This document shows, in pieces, positions 36,254 through 47,354 of a DNA stretch of 64,000 nucleotides. The translations under genes and the position numbers were made by a program. How positions within the stretch are numbered: position 1 is the stretch's first letter; each line of letters opens with the position of its first letter. Source of the stretch: Hydnum rufescens UP504 (Eukaryota > Basidiomycota > Agaricomycetes > Cantharellales > Hydnaceae); contig MU128928.1 of assembly GCA_014904985.1 (NCBI GenBank), forward strand, positions 148,832 through 212,831, given 5' to 3'. The notes beneath the pieces are model-generated. The model made no database searches. It was not told where the DNA came from and saw only the letters and a list, made by a program, of their open reading frames with translations.

Positions 36254-39240
36254 ATGTTTCCTGTTCGCCCCTTCGTAATACTCACTCTTCTCTCATCGTT
36301 CGTCCTCGTACGTGCGGTGCGCGAGACTCATGGTGCCGTCGCATGCGAGGCACAGGTGTGCAGTGATGTAGGTGCCAGCATCCTGAAACTGGGCGGAAAT
36401 GGTGAGATAAAAAAACTTTCCTTTGGCTTTCCCCCACCTCTGTAATACTAATACCATGACTATGTCCACAACGCCATGCCCAAATAGCGGCTGATGCAAT
36501 GGTAGCTACTGTTCTTTGCGTTGGTACTGTTGATGGTCATCATTCAGGGATTGGTGCGTCATGAAGTTTCCTGACAAAGCTCTCCCACGCGATACCTAAC
36601 GAGAAGGGCCATTACGTAGGTGGAGGTGGATTCGCGCTCGTTCGGTCCCCCACGGGCAGGTTCACTATGATCGACTTTCGGGAGACTGCACCTGCGCTCT
36701 CAAACGAGACCATGTACTCCAATAACCCCAATCGTTCGTGTCAAACCCTCTTACGCGTCATATTCTGATCGCAACGCGTGTTTATTGACTTCATTTGCGC
36801 TTAACAGCCCATGCGTCGACCGTGGGAGGACTTGCGGTTGGTGTTCCTGGTGAATTACGCGGTTTGGAGTATTTGCACAAAAATTATGGAAAATTGCCGT
36901 GGAAGACCCTGTTCCAACCAGCGATCAAGCTCGCGCGGGATGGATTTATTCGTACGTCAGCTTTCTATGACTCGCAAATTGCCTTACACAGGTTTTTCTT
37001 TTCCAGTGTCGCCGCAGATAGCTGGAGGTATAGCCTCGATTGGATCAACCATTCTCAATGGTACTTTCGCCACGGCTCCATTAAGCGGGCCTCCCAGTGT
37101 CTTACTGGTGCAATCGCAGATTCTAGTTTTCGGGCCGTATATAGCAGGAACGGCACCCTTCTGAAGAGTGGGGATACCGCATATCGCCCCACCTACGCGC
37201 GCACTCTTGAAGCCATTGCCACCTCCGGATCTGATGTATTCTATGACAAAAGATCGTGGATCGCTCGAGCTAGCGTTAGAGCGGTTAAGAATTCCAAAGC
37301 GCAGCGTGGTATCCTCAGTCTCCAAGACCTCCACGGTACGCACGATGGCTTTTATGGGATCCATTACATTATTGACCAGGGTCTCGATCAACCGCATTTT
37401 TTTTAGATTATAAGGTGGAAATCCGTGAACCTGCTAACATAAATTATCGCGGTTACAAATTGACCTCCACTGTCGCACCGTCGTCTGGGACCGTAGTACT
37501 CTCTGCTCTGAATATCCTCGATGGCTACAACCTCACGTATTACGATAATGCCCTTGGTATCAAATCAGATTCGAACCTCACGGCCCATCGGCTGGTCGAG
37601 AGTATGAAGGTTCAATGGGTCCTGGCCATGGTCCTCATGATAGCAATTGACTCGAATTTTGTTCTCAGTATGCCTATGGTCAAAGAACGACACTGGGTGA
37701 TCCGAAATTCGTAGGGAACGTTAGCACGCTAGAACTTGAATTCTTGACACCCCAAGTGGGAGCTGAGATTCGTGCTTCTCTCTCGGATAATTCGACTGGG
37801 CCGCCTTCCGTTGAGTGGTTCGATGTAAAATTATGAGTACTTTTCTGGTCTCACTTCATCCCTTTTTTCCTTAGCGATATGATCCTTCTGGATATAATGT
37901 TTTAGCCACCCATGGAACGAGTCACCTGGTGACCGCCGACGAAGATGGTCTTGTCGTCAGGTATGGGGGATCATCACCCATTCACCCATTTTCTGTTAGA
38001 TCTTCTCATTGTTTCATTTTTGGGGCCTGCCAATTTAGCCTGACGACTACTATCAACCTCTACTTTGGCTCACTGATCATGGTCCCGGAAACAGGCGTGA
38101 TTCTCAATAACGAGATGGTATGTATTTTTCTTGCGTTGTTATCTATACTCCCAGTCATTCATATAATGCCGTGCGCGCTTGCGACTCAAACAGGATGATT
38201 TCTCGTCCCCAGTACGTTCGCCTCGCCCAGTTGTATGCTGATTTCTCTGCATGTGGAATTAACGCACACTCTGGCCAAAAAAAATTAGGGCTCGTCTAAC
38301 TCATTTGGATACATCGCCACGCCGGCGAACTACATTGTACCCGGGAAGCGCCCCCTTTCCTCGATGTCCCCACTTATTGCTGAGGATGCGGAGGGCACCT
38401 TTGTCTTTGCAACTGGCGCTGCTGGAGGCTCCGCCATCATTACCGCTAATCTCCAGGTCACGCATCATTATTTAGACCATGGTCTGAGCGCTCGTTCGTA
38501 CTCCGTTTCTTCTTCTGCCGCTGGTGTTGTAGTCTAACCCTCCTTTTTTTCCCCTGCTGATGCTCCCCATGCCTATGTTGAATTTGTCGCAAAAATAAAT
38601 GAAGAACAAGCTATCGACCAACCACGACTGCACGACCAAATATTTCCTCAAACGACGACGGTCGAGTATTCGAGTGTGCCGCAGCACGTTATTGGGTATC
38701 CGAACAGCACGGCAGCTTTCCTTGCAAAGTTGGGACATAATATCTCGTATGTGGCACCTGGTGTAAGTGTGAGCGCTGTGATAGGATTTCGGGACGGGTG
38801 CTTCGATCCTGCTGCTGATCCGAGGATTTTGGGCTCTGGGTTTGCTATTGTGGATTGAACGCCATGAAGGAGAGAGAGAGGAGAGTACGATCCACATCCA
38901 CATTGTATGCATGTATACCCCTGTGCGAACGTAAAATTGTTTTCTCAAGAACAACAAGGCCGTGAAGCTCACCTCTGCCGCTAGCTAGCTAACTAGCTCG
39001 GCAAACAAGCGGCCAGCAAGTGCTCAATACGAGCAGAAGAGAATATTCCGAGGTGTTATCTGTTACCGGGTTGGTTCTGATGGAACAGACGCTGGAAACC
39101 CCAACACCAGCCACCATCCCCTGCCCTGCACCCGATAAATTGGGTACAAACCATACAAACCCATAGATACTGTAACCATTTTTTGCACGTTGGCTCAGGG
39201 CGTCCGATCCGACTGTATTACTGCACAATATGTGGCTTAC
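35770..39240 (+). repeat. Tandem duplication unit 1 (GGT locus)
   Basis: The unit matches 40937-44606 in order and direction, from AAAATGTTCCTGAAGG upstream of the gene to CACGTTGGCTCAGGGCGTCC and ATATGTGGCTTA downstream. Introns as well as exons are alike. It contains the intact gamma-glutamyltransferase. Confidence 0.85.
36254..38858 (+). CDS. Gamma-glutamyltransferase (glutathione hydrolase), intact copy
   Basis: Twelve exons splice in phase: 36254-36401, 36488-36553, 36620-36733, 36808-36955, 37007-37335, 37407-37609, 37669-37824, 37875-37960, 38039-38117, 38194-38211, 38289-38493, 38605-38858; 1806 nt, 601 residues. The enzyme cleaves the gamma-glutamyl bond of glutathione and its conjugates at the cell surface or vacuole. 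An N-terminal signal or anchor ([19 protein letters not shown]) precedes [14 protein letters not shown]. Family landmarks are [48 protein letters not shown] and HGTSHL, whose Thr is the likely autocleavage site and nucleophile. [22 protein letters not shown] and LDHGLSAQ also fit. Several donors are GTTCGT or GTCAGC. It is followed by a decayed second copy. Confidence 0.9.
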
Positions 39241-39519
39241 TGTAATGTGGCTTGAACATACCCTACTAGAGGGGCAGCTGGAGCTGCCACTGACCCTGCC
39301 TGACCACTTCAAGAGGTTATACCTGTGAACACTGTGGGATTTGTGTGACAAGCTGGTCTGAGGGTCCTTCCTATGTGGCAAGTGCCAGGAACTTGAAGCC
39401 CTGGTGTGGAGGGACAAATCCCATCACATAAAATCCTCATTAGAAGCCAAGCTGCTCAATGAAAGCCACAGAACAAGTAAAGGGAATTCCCAATCAGTGG
39501 ATCCAAAAAAGGGTATACT
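38859..39519. other. 3' flank of GGT copy 1
   Basis: The first 380 bases are the end of the duplicated unit, including CACGTTGGCTCAGGGCGTCC. The remaining sequence up to the foldback element has no supported gene. Confidence 0.45.
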
Positions 39520-40929
39520 GTCGATGAGTCCCACTCGGGGAGGCGGGCCTCGTTGCCGTTGATGGCGGTTACGGAAGACTCAACGCCGGGACAAAGGGTC
39601 CGGGAGAGATACGGAAGGTGCCAGGCATTTTGCGGAAAGTACTTTGACAATATCTCATTGAATATTGAATATTTATCCTCGCTGTAAAATCAAACGAGTC
39701 CCAGTTGATCATCTGCACCCTCTGGCGTGCTCAGAGAGTCGTAATTTGAAGATTTAGATGTTAAATATCCCCATAGTTGAGGGTATTTTAGATTTCTCAG
39801 GTGAACCACTGAGACTCACATAATAAATATAACATATGACTGTATCTCTAGACAATACCTACCCTCTTGAAAAGGATCAACACAATATTCGAATATTTAG
39901 AGATTGAGTCGGGCGGCTACCGTATTTCTCATTTCTCGGGCGAACCACAGCAAACTAAGTAATAAAATATTATAATATTAGAGCCTTTATCTCCCTCTGC
40001 CTCTTCGAGCAAAAATTAGAGTGATCAAATAACATTTGACCCCACTAAATTGTTACGAGTTGCACTCATAACCTCATCACATGACCTCTCCTCCTCGCCT
40101 TACCATGAGCAATCCTCCCAGCTCTTGGTATATAGGTAGATAATTCCTGTATTCTCATTCCCTTAGAAGATTGAGAATATGTGTCTATGATTGGCCCTCT
40201 TCTCATCACACCTCTCCTATTCTCGTATTAAGTCACCCTGGGAATCAGACCATCTTGCTTTGCTTCTCTCACGTGCTCGTGTTTCGTGACCTTACGTAAT
40301 CCTCGCGCCGATCTCTCGTCATCGTATTGAGTTCTTCGTACTCGACTCGATTACATAATCCCCCCCCTTAACATAAATGAATTATACACTGTCCACCTTA
40401 TTACTTACTAAGTGGTACGGTGAGGAATCAAATGTTCTTCAATCACTCTATTTTTTCTCGAAGAGGCAGAGGAAATAGAGGTTCCAGTATTATAATATTT
40501 TTATCACTTAGTTCGCCGTGGTTCGCCCGCAAAATGAAAAATACGGTAGCTGCCTGACTCAATCTCTAAATATTCGAATATTGTGCTGATTTCTTTTCAA
40601 GAGGGTAGGTCTAGAGATACAGTCATATACTATATTTATTGTGTGAGTCTCTGTGGTTCCCCTGAGAAATCTAAAATACCCTCAACTATGGGGATTTAAC
40701 ATCTAAATCTTCAAATTACGACTCACTGAGCACGCCAGAGGGTGCATATGATCAACTGGGACTCGTTTGATTTTACAGCGAGGATAAACATTCAATATTC
40801 AATGAGATATTGTCAAAGTACTTTCCGCAAAACGCTGGCACCTTCCGTATCTTTCCCGGTCCCTTTGTCCCGGCGTTGAGCCCTCATCAACGGAAACGAG
40901 GCCCGCTTCGCCGAGTGGGACTCATCGAC
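39520..40929. repeat. Large foldback element (~500-bp inverted arms)
   Basis: GTCGATGAGTCCCACTCGG at 39520 is mirrored by its complement ending at 40929. The arms match inward to about 40045 and 40379 with roughly 90% identity by eye, including GATTTAGATGTTAAAT and ATATTCGAATATTTAGAGATTGAGTC. No ORF is present. The loop is interrupted by a solo LTR (40051-40373). Without the LTR the element would be about 1.08 kb. It sits exactly between the two tandem gamma-glutamyltransferase copies. Confidence 0.85.
40051..40373. mobile_element. Solo LTR with 5-bp target duplication
   Basis: The 323-bp segment begins TGTTACGAG and ends CCCTTAACA (TG..CA termini). It is flanked on both sides by TAAAT (40046-40050 and 40374-40378), as expected for LTR retrotransposon integration followed by LTR-LTR recombination. 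A TATA-like GGTATATAGG lies near 40127. The internal sequence and a second LTR are absent. It interrupts the centre of the foldback element and is therefore younger than it. Confidence 0.75.
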
Positions 40930-41134
40930 TGGAAAAAATGTTCTTGAAGGTTGTTCTTGTCATTTCTCACATAAAACCGGTGAGAGCCATGCAAGGTTCC
41001 ACGCCCCGCATTGACTGTGGGAGGTCGAATACCGATGTGTTTCTGCTGTTGGGATCATGCTAGTGTCCGCGGGACGGGGTACAAATCAAGTATACAACAC
41101 ATACAGGTCTATCGGTCAACATGTACCGAAGAAT

Positions 41135-41256
41135 AGGGTGTTTCACGATAGAGCTCAAAACGAACCTCAAAACACCGGTTTGGAGACCAACTGTATTTAT
41201 TTTGAGTAGTTTTGGGTACCATTTTGACATTTGTTTTTGCTATCGTGAAAGACCCT
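41135..41256. mobile_element. Small TIR element (MITE-like)
   Basis: The 122-bp segment has terminal inverted repeats AGGGTGTTTCACGATAG / CTATCGTGAAAGACCCT. AAT flanks both sides; if the ends are set one base in, the duplication is TA, as in Tc1/mariner-derived MITEs. It is missing from the matching position upstream of GGT copy 1, so it probably inserted after the duplication. Confidence 0.65.
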
Positions 41257-41668
41257 AATGTAAACTAGGATCGATCGGAACCGGCCGCGAACTTATTCCA
41301 CCAACATCAGCCATCCGAAGAAGGGAATTTAGGAGGGGTTCGCACGCTCGTATCTCGTTTGATTCTAGCCATTCTCTTGTCTAAACGTGGGTGAGAAGCA
41401 TGCACATGAGCACCTCTTCATCCACAGCCACTGGCCTTTGAAGTGGGAACGAAAGACTCAGAGTCCGAAAGAGGTGCTCGTCCTCGGAGCAGAATGGGCT
41501 ATGGCCGACGTGCCACTCCCACGACGACATATCGAAGACACTTGGATCTACTTCGTCTACATGATGTGATCAGAGCTTTCTATTGCTCGAAGCCATCGCA
41601 ATTAGCCCACAGAATCGTATAAAGTGCCCTTCTCAGTGCCCTCCTCACGGATTTCTTGTCCTCTTCAT

Positions 41669-44258
41669 GTTTCCTGTTCGCCCCTTGGCGATACTTGCGC
41701 TTCTCTCGTCGTTCGTCGTCGTGCGCGCGGCCCGTGAGACTCATGGGGCTGTTGCATGCGAGGCCCAGGTGTGCAGTGATGCAGGTGCCGGCATCCTGAA
41801 GCTGGGTGGAAATGGTGCGACCAAAAACTTGCTTATGGCTTTCCCCCACCTCTGTAATACTAATACCATGACTCCGTCCACATCGCCATTCCCAAATAGC
41901 GGCTGATGCAATGGTAGCTACTGTTCTCTGCGTCGGTACTGTTGCCGCTCATCACTCAGGGATTGGTGAGTCGTGGATCTTCTGACAAACTCCCCACGCT
42001 ATCCCTAACGAGAGGGACTGCCACGTAGGTGGAGGTGGATTCGCGCTCGTTCGGTCCCCCACGGGCAGGCCCATTATGATCGACTTTCGGGAGACTGCGC
42101 CTGCGCTCTCAAACGAGACCATGTACTCCAAGAACCCCAATCGTTCGTGCCGAACGCTCTTACGCGTCATATTCTGATTGCAACGCGCGTTTATTGACCT
42201 CATCTACGCGTAACAGCCCATGCGTCGACCGTGGGAGGACTTGCAGTTGGTGTCCCTGGCGAATTACGCGGTTTGGAGTATTTACACAAACATTATGGGA
42301 AATTACCGTGGAAGACCCTGTTCCAACCAGCGATCAAGCTCGCGCGGGATGGATTTATTCGTACGTTCGGCTCTCTATGACCTCACAAATTGCCTTGCAT
42401 CGGTTTTTCTTTCCAGTGTCGCCGCAGATAGCTGGAGGTATAGCCTCGTATGGATCAACCATTCTTAATGGTATCTTCACCACGGCTCCGTTAAACGAGG
42501 AGCCCCAGTCTTACTGGTGCAATCGCAGATTCTAGTTTCCGGGCCGTATATAGCAGGAACGGCACCCTTCTGAAGAGTGGGGATACCGCATATCGCCCCA
42601 CCTACGCGCGCACTCTTGAAGCTATTGCCGCCTATGGACCTGATGTATTCTATAACAAAAGATCGTGGATCGCTCGAGCTAGCGTTAGAGCCGTTAAGAA
42701 TTCCAAAGCGCAGCGTGGTATCCTCAGTCTCCAAGACCTCCACGGTGCGTACGAACGAGATCTACAGGATCCATTATATTATTGACCGGAGTCTCCGCCA
42801 ACTGTATTTTTTATAGATTACAAGGTGGAAATCCGTGAACCTGCTAACATACATTATCGTCGGTTACAAATTGACCTCCACTGTCGCGCCGTCGTCGGGA
42901 ACCGCAGTACTCTCTGCTCTGAATATCTTCGATGGCTACAACCTCACGTATTACGATAATGCCCTTGGTATCAAATCAGACTCGAACCTCACGGCCCATC
43001 GGCTGGTCGAGAGTATGAAGGTTCGATGATTCCTAGCGATGGTCCTCATGATAGCAATTGACTCGAATTCTCTTTCTCAGTATGCCTATGGTCAAAGAAC
43101 AACACTGGGCGATCCGAAATTCGTCGGCAACGTTAGCACGCTAGAGCTTGAATTCTTGACACCCCAAGTTGGAGCCGAGATTCGTGCTTCTCTGTCCGAT
43201 AATTCGACTGGGCCGCCTTCTGTTGAGTGGTTCGACGTACAATTACGAGTGCTTTTCAAGTCTCATTTGATGCTTTTTTCCTTCTTAGCGATATGATCCT
43301 TCTGGATATGATGTTTTAGCCACTCATGGAACGAGTCACCTGGTGACCGCCGACGAAGATGGTCTTGTCGTCAGGTATGGAGGATAATCTCCCATTTTCT
43401 GTTGGATCTTCTCGGTTTCATTTTGGGGGCCTGCCAATTTAGCCTCACGAGTACTATTAATCTCTACTTTGGTTCACTGGTCGATGGTCCCAGAAACAGG
43501 CGTGATTCTCAATAACGAGATGGTATGTATTTTCCCCGCGTTGTTGACTATGCTCCAAGTTATTCATGTACCGCTTGTGACTGAAACAGGATGATTTCTC
43601 GTCCCCTGTACGTTCGCCTCACCCATTTGCCCGTTAATTTTTCCGTATAGAGAACTAATGCACGGCCTCTGACGGACAAGCCAAATTAGGGCTCGTCTAA
43701 CGCATTCGGGTACATCGCCACGCCAGCGAACTACATCGCACCCGGAAAGCGCCCTCTTTCCTCGATCTCCCCACTTATTGCTGAGGACGCGGAGGGCAAC
43801 TTTGTCTTCGCAACTGGCGCTGCTGGAGGCTCCGCCATCATTACGGCTAATCTCCAGGTCGCACATCATTATTTAGACCATGGCCTGAGCGCTCGTTCGT
43901 ACTCCGTTTCTTTTTCTGCCACTGATGTTATAGTCTAATTTCCCTTTTTTTTCCCTGCTCACGCCCCCCACGCCTATGTTGAATTTGTCGCAAAAATAAA
44001 TGAAGAACAAGCTATCGACCAACCACGACTGCACGACCAAATACTTCCTCAAACAACGACGGTCGAGTATTCGAGTGTGCCACAGCACGTTATTGGGTAC
44101 CCGAACAGCACGGCAGCTTTCCTTGCAAAGTTGGGACATAATATCTCGTATGTGGCACCTGGTGCAAGTGCGAGCGCTGCGATAGGATTCCGGGCGGGCG
44201 CTTCGATCCTGGTGCTGATCCGAGGATCTTGGGCTCTGGGTTTGCTATTGTGGATTGA
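41669..44258 (+). pseudogene. Gamma-glutamyltransferase, decayed tandem copy
   Basis: Starts, splice sites and most exons match the intact copy at 36254-38858, beginning MFPVRPLAILALLSSF and keeping HHSGIGGGGF and HGTSHL. The frame is broken at several independent sites. A TAA at 42466-42468 replaces a CAA of the first copy. A base is lost shortly after (about 42508). One base is inserted near 42861 (TATCGTCGG against TATCGCGG), one near 43483 (CTGGTCGATGG against CTGATCATGG), and one is lost near 44197. No splice choice restores an intact protein, so this copy cannot make the enzyme. The number and spread of defects exceed what isolated sequencing slips would give. Confidence 0.85.
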
Positions 44259-44606
44259 ACACCATGAAGGAAGAGAGAGGAGAGTACCATCCACATCCAC
44301 ACATTGTATGCATGTATACCCTTGTGCACATAAAAATGTTTTTTCAAGAAAAACAAGGCCGTGAAGCTCGGCTCCGCCGCTAGCCAGCTGGCTGGCTCGG
44401 CAAACAAGCGGCCAGTAAGTGCTCAATACAAGCAGAAGAAGATATATCTGTTATCGGGTTGGTTCTGATGGAACAGACCCTGGAGGCACCAACCACCATC
44501 CCCTGATAAATTATGTACAAACCCATATATAGATACTGTAAGCTTTTTTTGCACGTTGGCTCAGGGCGTCCGAGCCGACTGTACAATACAATATGTGGCT
44601 TATCAT

Positions 44607-45926
44607 GCATGCCCTACAACCCTACAGCCTCCTTACGATTTCAAAGAGCTTCAACCTTCGTTTTTTTCTTTTTTGACACCGAACTAATGCGACGGGTTCA
44701 GGACACATACTGTACGACCGAGCCAAGAGTAGCTCTACGCATTGAAAAAAAAAAAAAAGCGGTATCCTGAGAACAACCATCAGGTGGAGTGTGGCTCTAT
44801 GTGTCGAAGCCACATCAATATACAACAGCAAAGACTATATATATACGCGAGAGACTATCTATATAAGCTCGTTTATATATATGTATATGACTGAAACTAA
44901 AGAGAGAGCACCATGCTGCGCCAGAATGTGGTGTGAGTTAAATTTGGTAACCCGTCCCGGATGCCTATTTCTGATTCTCTGTGTCATCAGCAGGAGGCAC
45001 CACTACTACCCCATTAAGCTGACATATGCTACGTACAAGTAATATCTTGGCAAATAATACGTTATTGACCGTATTTGTAGCAAAGGAAACGAGGCGGTGA
45101 GAATGACGAAATACCGATGACAGAGGTCGCAAAACAGTGGGAAACCCTCAGGGGACGAATAGAGGAAAGTGGACCCGTATGATACGTACAGTACGGGAGA
45201 GTGAAGCAGTGGCAATATTAATGAGAGGGCGCTGCAAAACAGGCGACATCTGGTTGGTGTCACGTGAAGCTCCAAGGGGGCGGGCGCCTGGAAAATCAAT
45301 CAAGCCCAAGGGCAGGGACAAAAAACTTTCAAATGCCCTCCAATTTCCTGTAATTCTGATGAAGGGAGCGCCAAACCCTTTGGGCGACTACAATGAGTGG
45401 GTACGTACTCTGCAATCGGGTCCCAAAGGTTTGTATTGGGTGGTACAATGGGTACTTAATCCTTTGCCTCATTTGGGGTACTGTAGCTGGAGCTGAATGC
45501 GGAAAGAATGATCCTGAAAATCAATGACATCTGGCCGGGTAACACTGCTTTCAAAGGGAGCCGAATTACCCTCTCCCAGTTATCAGACCGCCATCTCATC
45601 GTCGTGTGGTTGCACATTCGTTTGGATAATAAATATAGAGCATTACTGTAAGAAAAATAGGTAAGAGCAAAGAGAGAGAACAAGAAAAGAAAAAAAAGAA
45701 ACATATATCCAAGGTCCGAACAACGAGGTATCCCCCTCCCCGCCCTGAAGGTTCCCAGCTAGCCGCACGATAACTAACACGACAGCAATAAACCTCAACG
45801 GATATCACCTATCATCACCAATATCAATACTATCCAAAGCTAATGTACTCGCACACGCCTCATCACGGCGCCACGATCGACCGACCAAGCGAAAATGCAC
45901 CATCCCTTGCAATCGATCGACGCGGT
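44607..45926. other. Intergenic, no gene recognised
   Basis: The stretch contains A/T runs (about 44743-44757), TATATA words near 44838-44890 and short frames without family signal. Its right end is the 3' flank of the elongase gene. Confidence 0.45.
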
Positions 45927-47237
45927 TTATGATGACTTGTGGTGCACCCCGCTCACCCCGTTTCCGTTGGCTAACTTGGCTTTCCCGGTAGCACCCTTCG
46001 GAGCCGACTTGTACGTACGGAAGTAGAAGTCCACGAAGAGGAAGAGATATGAAGTCAGGATAAGAGATCCGAATGCCGCTGCCCCGTCCGTCCCCGCACA
46101 GTCCTCAACGTAAGGGAGGTTTAGGTAACCTGCATGGTTCAATCGTTGCCATACTATCCAACATACCACCTCGTCAGTGCAAAAACCTTGGGGCTGATGG
46201 CTGAAGGCATACTCACCAGCGAAGTACACAATACACAAATCGATCACGAATTGGGTGATTTGCATCGTCGTCAGGTATTTCTTCCACTAGGTGGATAGAA
46301 AAAAGAAAGGATTAGCGCATGGGACTAAATTACACCCACGGCAGAGAAATGACGAACCCAGATCTTGGCACCCCCAGCCGTCGCGAAGTAGTAATAGTCT
46401 AATGAACAATGAGGTCAATTAACCATCGAAGCCAAGAAAGCCAAGAAGCAGTACATACACATAAGCACATGGACCATAAGATTGAGCACGATGGGAACCC
46501 AAGACTGAGGGGCGGGACATTTAGGCCCAAAGTCGGAGCAGCGATAACATTGAAAACACATACCACACTCGTCCTTCCATTAAGCTGAGTATAGCATAGC
46601 AGCGCGGTCGCAGAATGATGGAACACGTGCAAGAAAGCTATGAAAAATTTTAAAATCCTTGTATTTGTCATATGGAAAAAATACCAAACCCAGTGGCTTT
46701 TTCTTCAGGGCGAGGAAGATAGTATCGATGAGCTCTACATACTGCAGGGAAGACGTAGGGAGATCAGTAATCAGATAATGAGAGGACCCCCGGGGGATAC
46801 TTGCTTTGATGTAGTAGTTAATCAGATAGTAAAATTCGAGCCGCTGTATGAGGCAACCGAAATGAACATCGACAGCACGGGCAAATGGGAGGGGGAGTTG
46901 AGAAGATGCGCACTGGAGTCCAAGACCGGGAATTGCAAATAGCATCGAAGAATCCGTGCTGCCACCAGATAGGCACAATTTCCTCAGCGATGAGGGCCAA
47001 CAAAAGGCCGCTGCCTGCAGTAAGAATCAGGTTGTGCGCCTGGAAGAAGAAAGTAAGCTTGAAGGGGGCATGGTTTTTCATGAGGGCACGGATGGAGAAG
47101 ATAGTCGTGAGGTACATGGCTAAAGCGGAGAAGACGACTGGGGTACTAGAGAGTGGGGTGACGCCCTTCACATAGTGGGTGAGGAAGTAGGGGAGGGGAT
47201 TGGGAATAGAGGAGACAAGAAGGTCAGCTAGGGACAT
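45927..47237 (-). CDS. ELO-family very-long-chain fatty acid elongase
   Basis: Eight exons: 47237-46914, 46843-46805, 46741-46690, 46637-46564, 46504-46459, 46398-46358, 46286-46217, 46129-45927; 849 nt, 282 residues. This ER condensing enzyme (3-ketoacyl-CoA synthase) adds two carbons from malonyl-CoA for sphingolipid and very-long-chain acids. Landmarks are LEFYYLINYYIKYVELIDT, KKKPL, the catalytic HVFHH and YLTTMQITQF. About seven hydrophobic segments are present. The end is basic (KAKLANGNGVSG..HHKSS), as expected for an ER-retained protein. The second intron (46742-46804) is GC-AG with donor GCAAGT. Similarity places it near yeast Elo2/Elo3, but which one cannot be decided by eye. Confidence 0.92.
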
Positions 47238-47354
47238 GGAAGGAACGTTGGATGAGACGGGATATGATTTAGCAAGTTTTGTTTTATGTTGATTTGTTCG
47301 GGACTTGCCTCAATTCTATAGTAGTGCGCTCCAAAATTAGTAGTAACAATTTCC

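Larger units (their letters stand above)
40937..44606 (+). repeat. Tandem duplication unit 2 (decayed GGT locus)
   Basis: The unit matches 35770-39240 in order and direction. It is about 200 bp longer, mainly through extra sequence near 41035-41300 upstream of the gene that includes a small TIR element. The coding part is degenerate. Confidence 0.85.

Noticed and set aside
36956..37340. A suspected frameshift in GGT copy 1 after LARDGFI
   Set aside because: Shifting the donor four bases to GTCAGC keeps the frame open through VAADSWRY to NGTLLK, so copy 1 is intact.
47325..47345. GTGCGCTCCAAAATT near 47327, also at about 1643
   Set aside because: A shared 15-mer without extended similarity; chance or a small repeat scrap.
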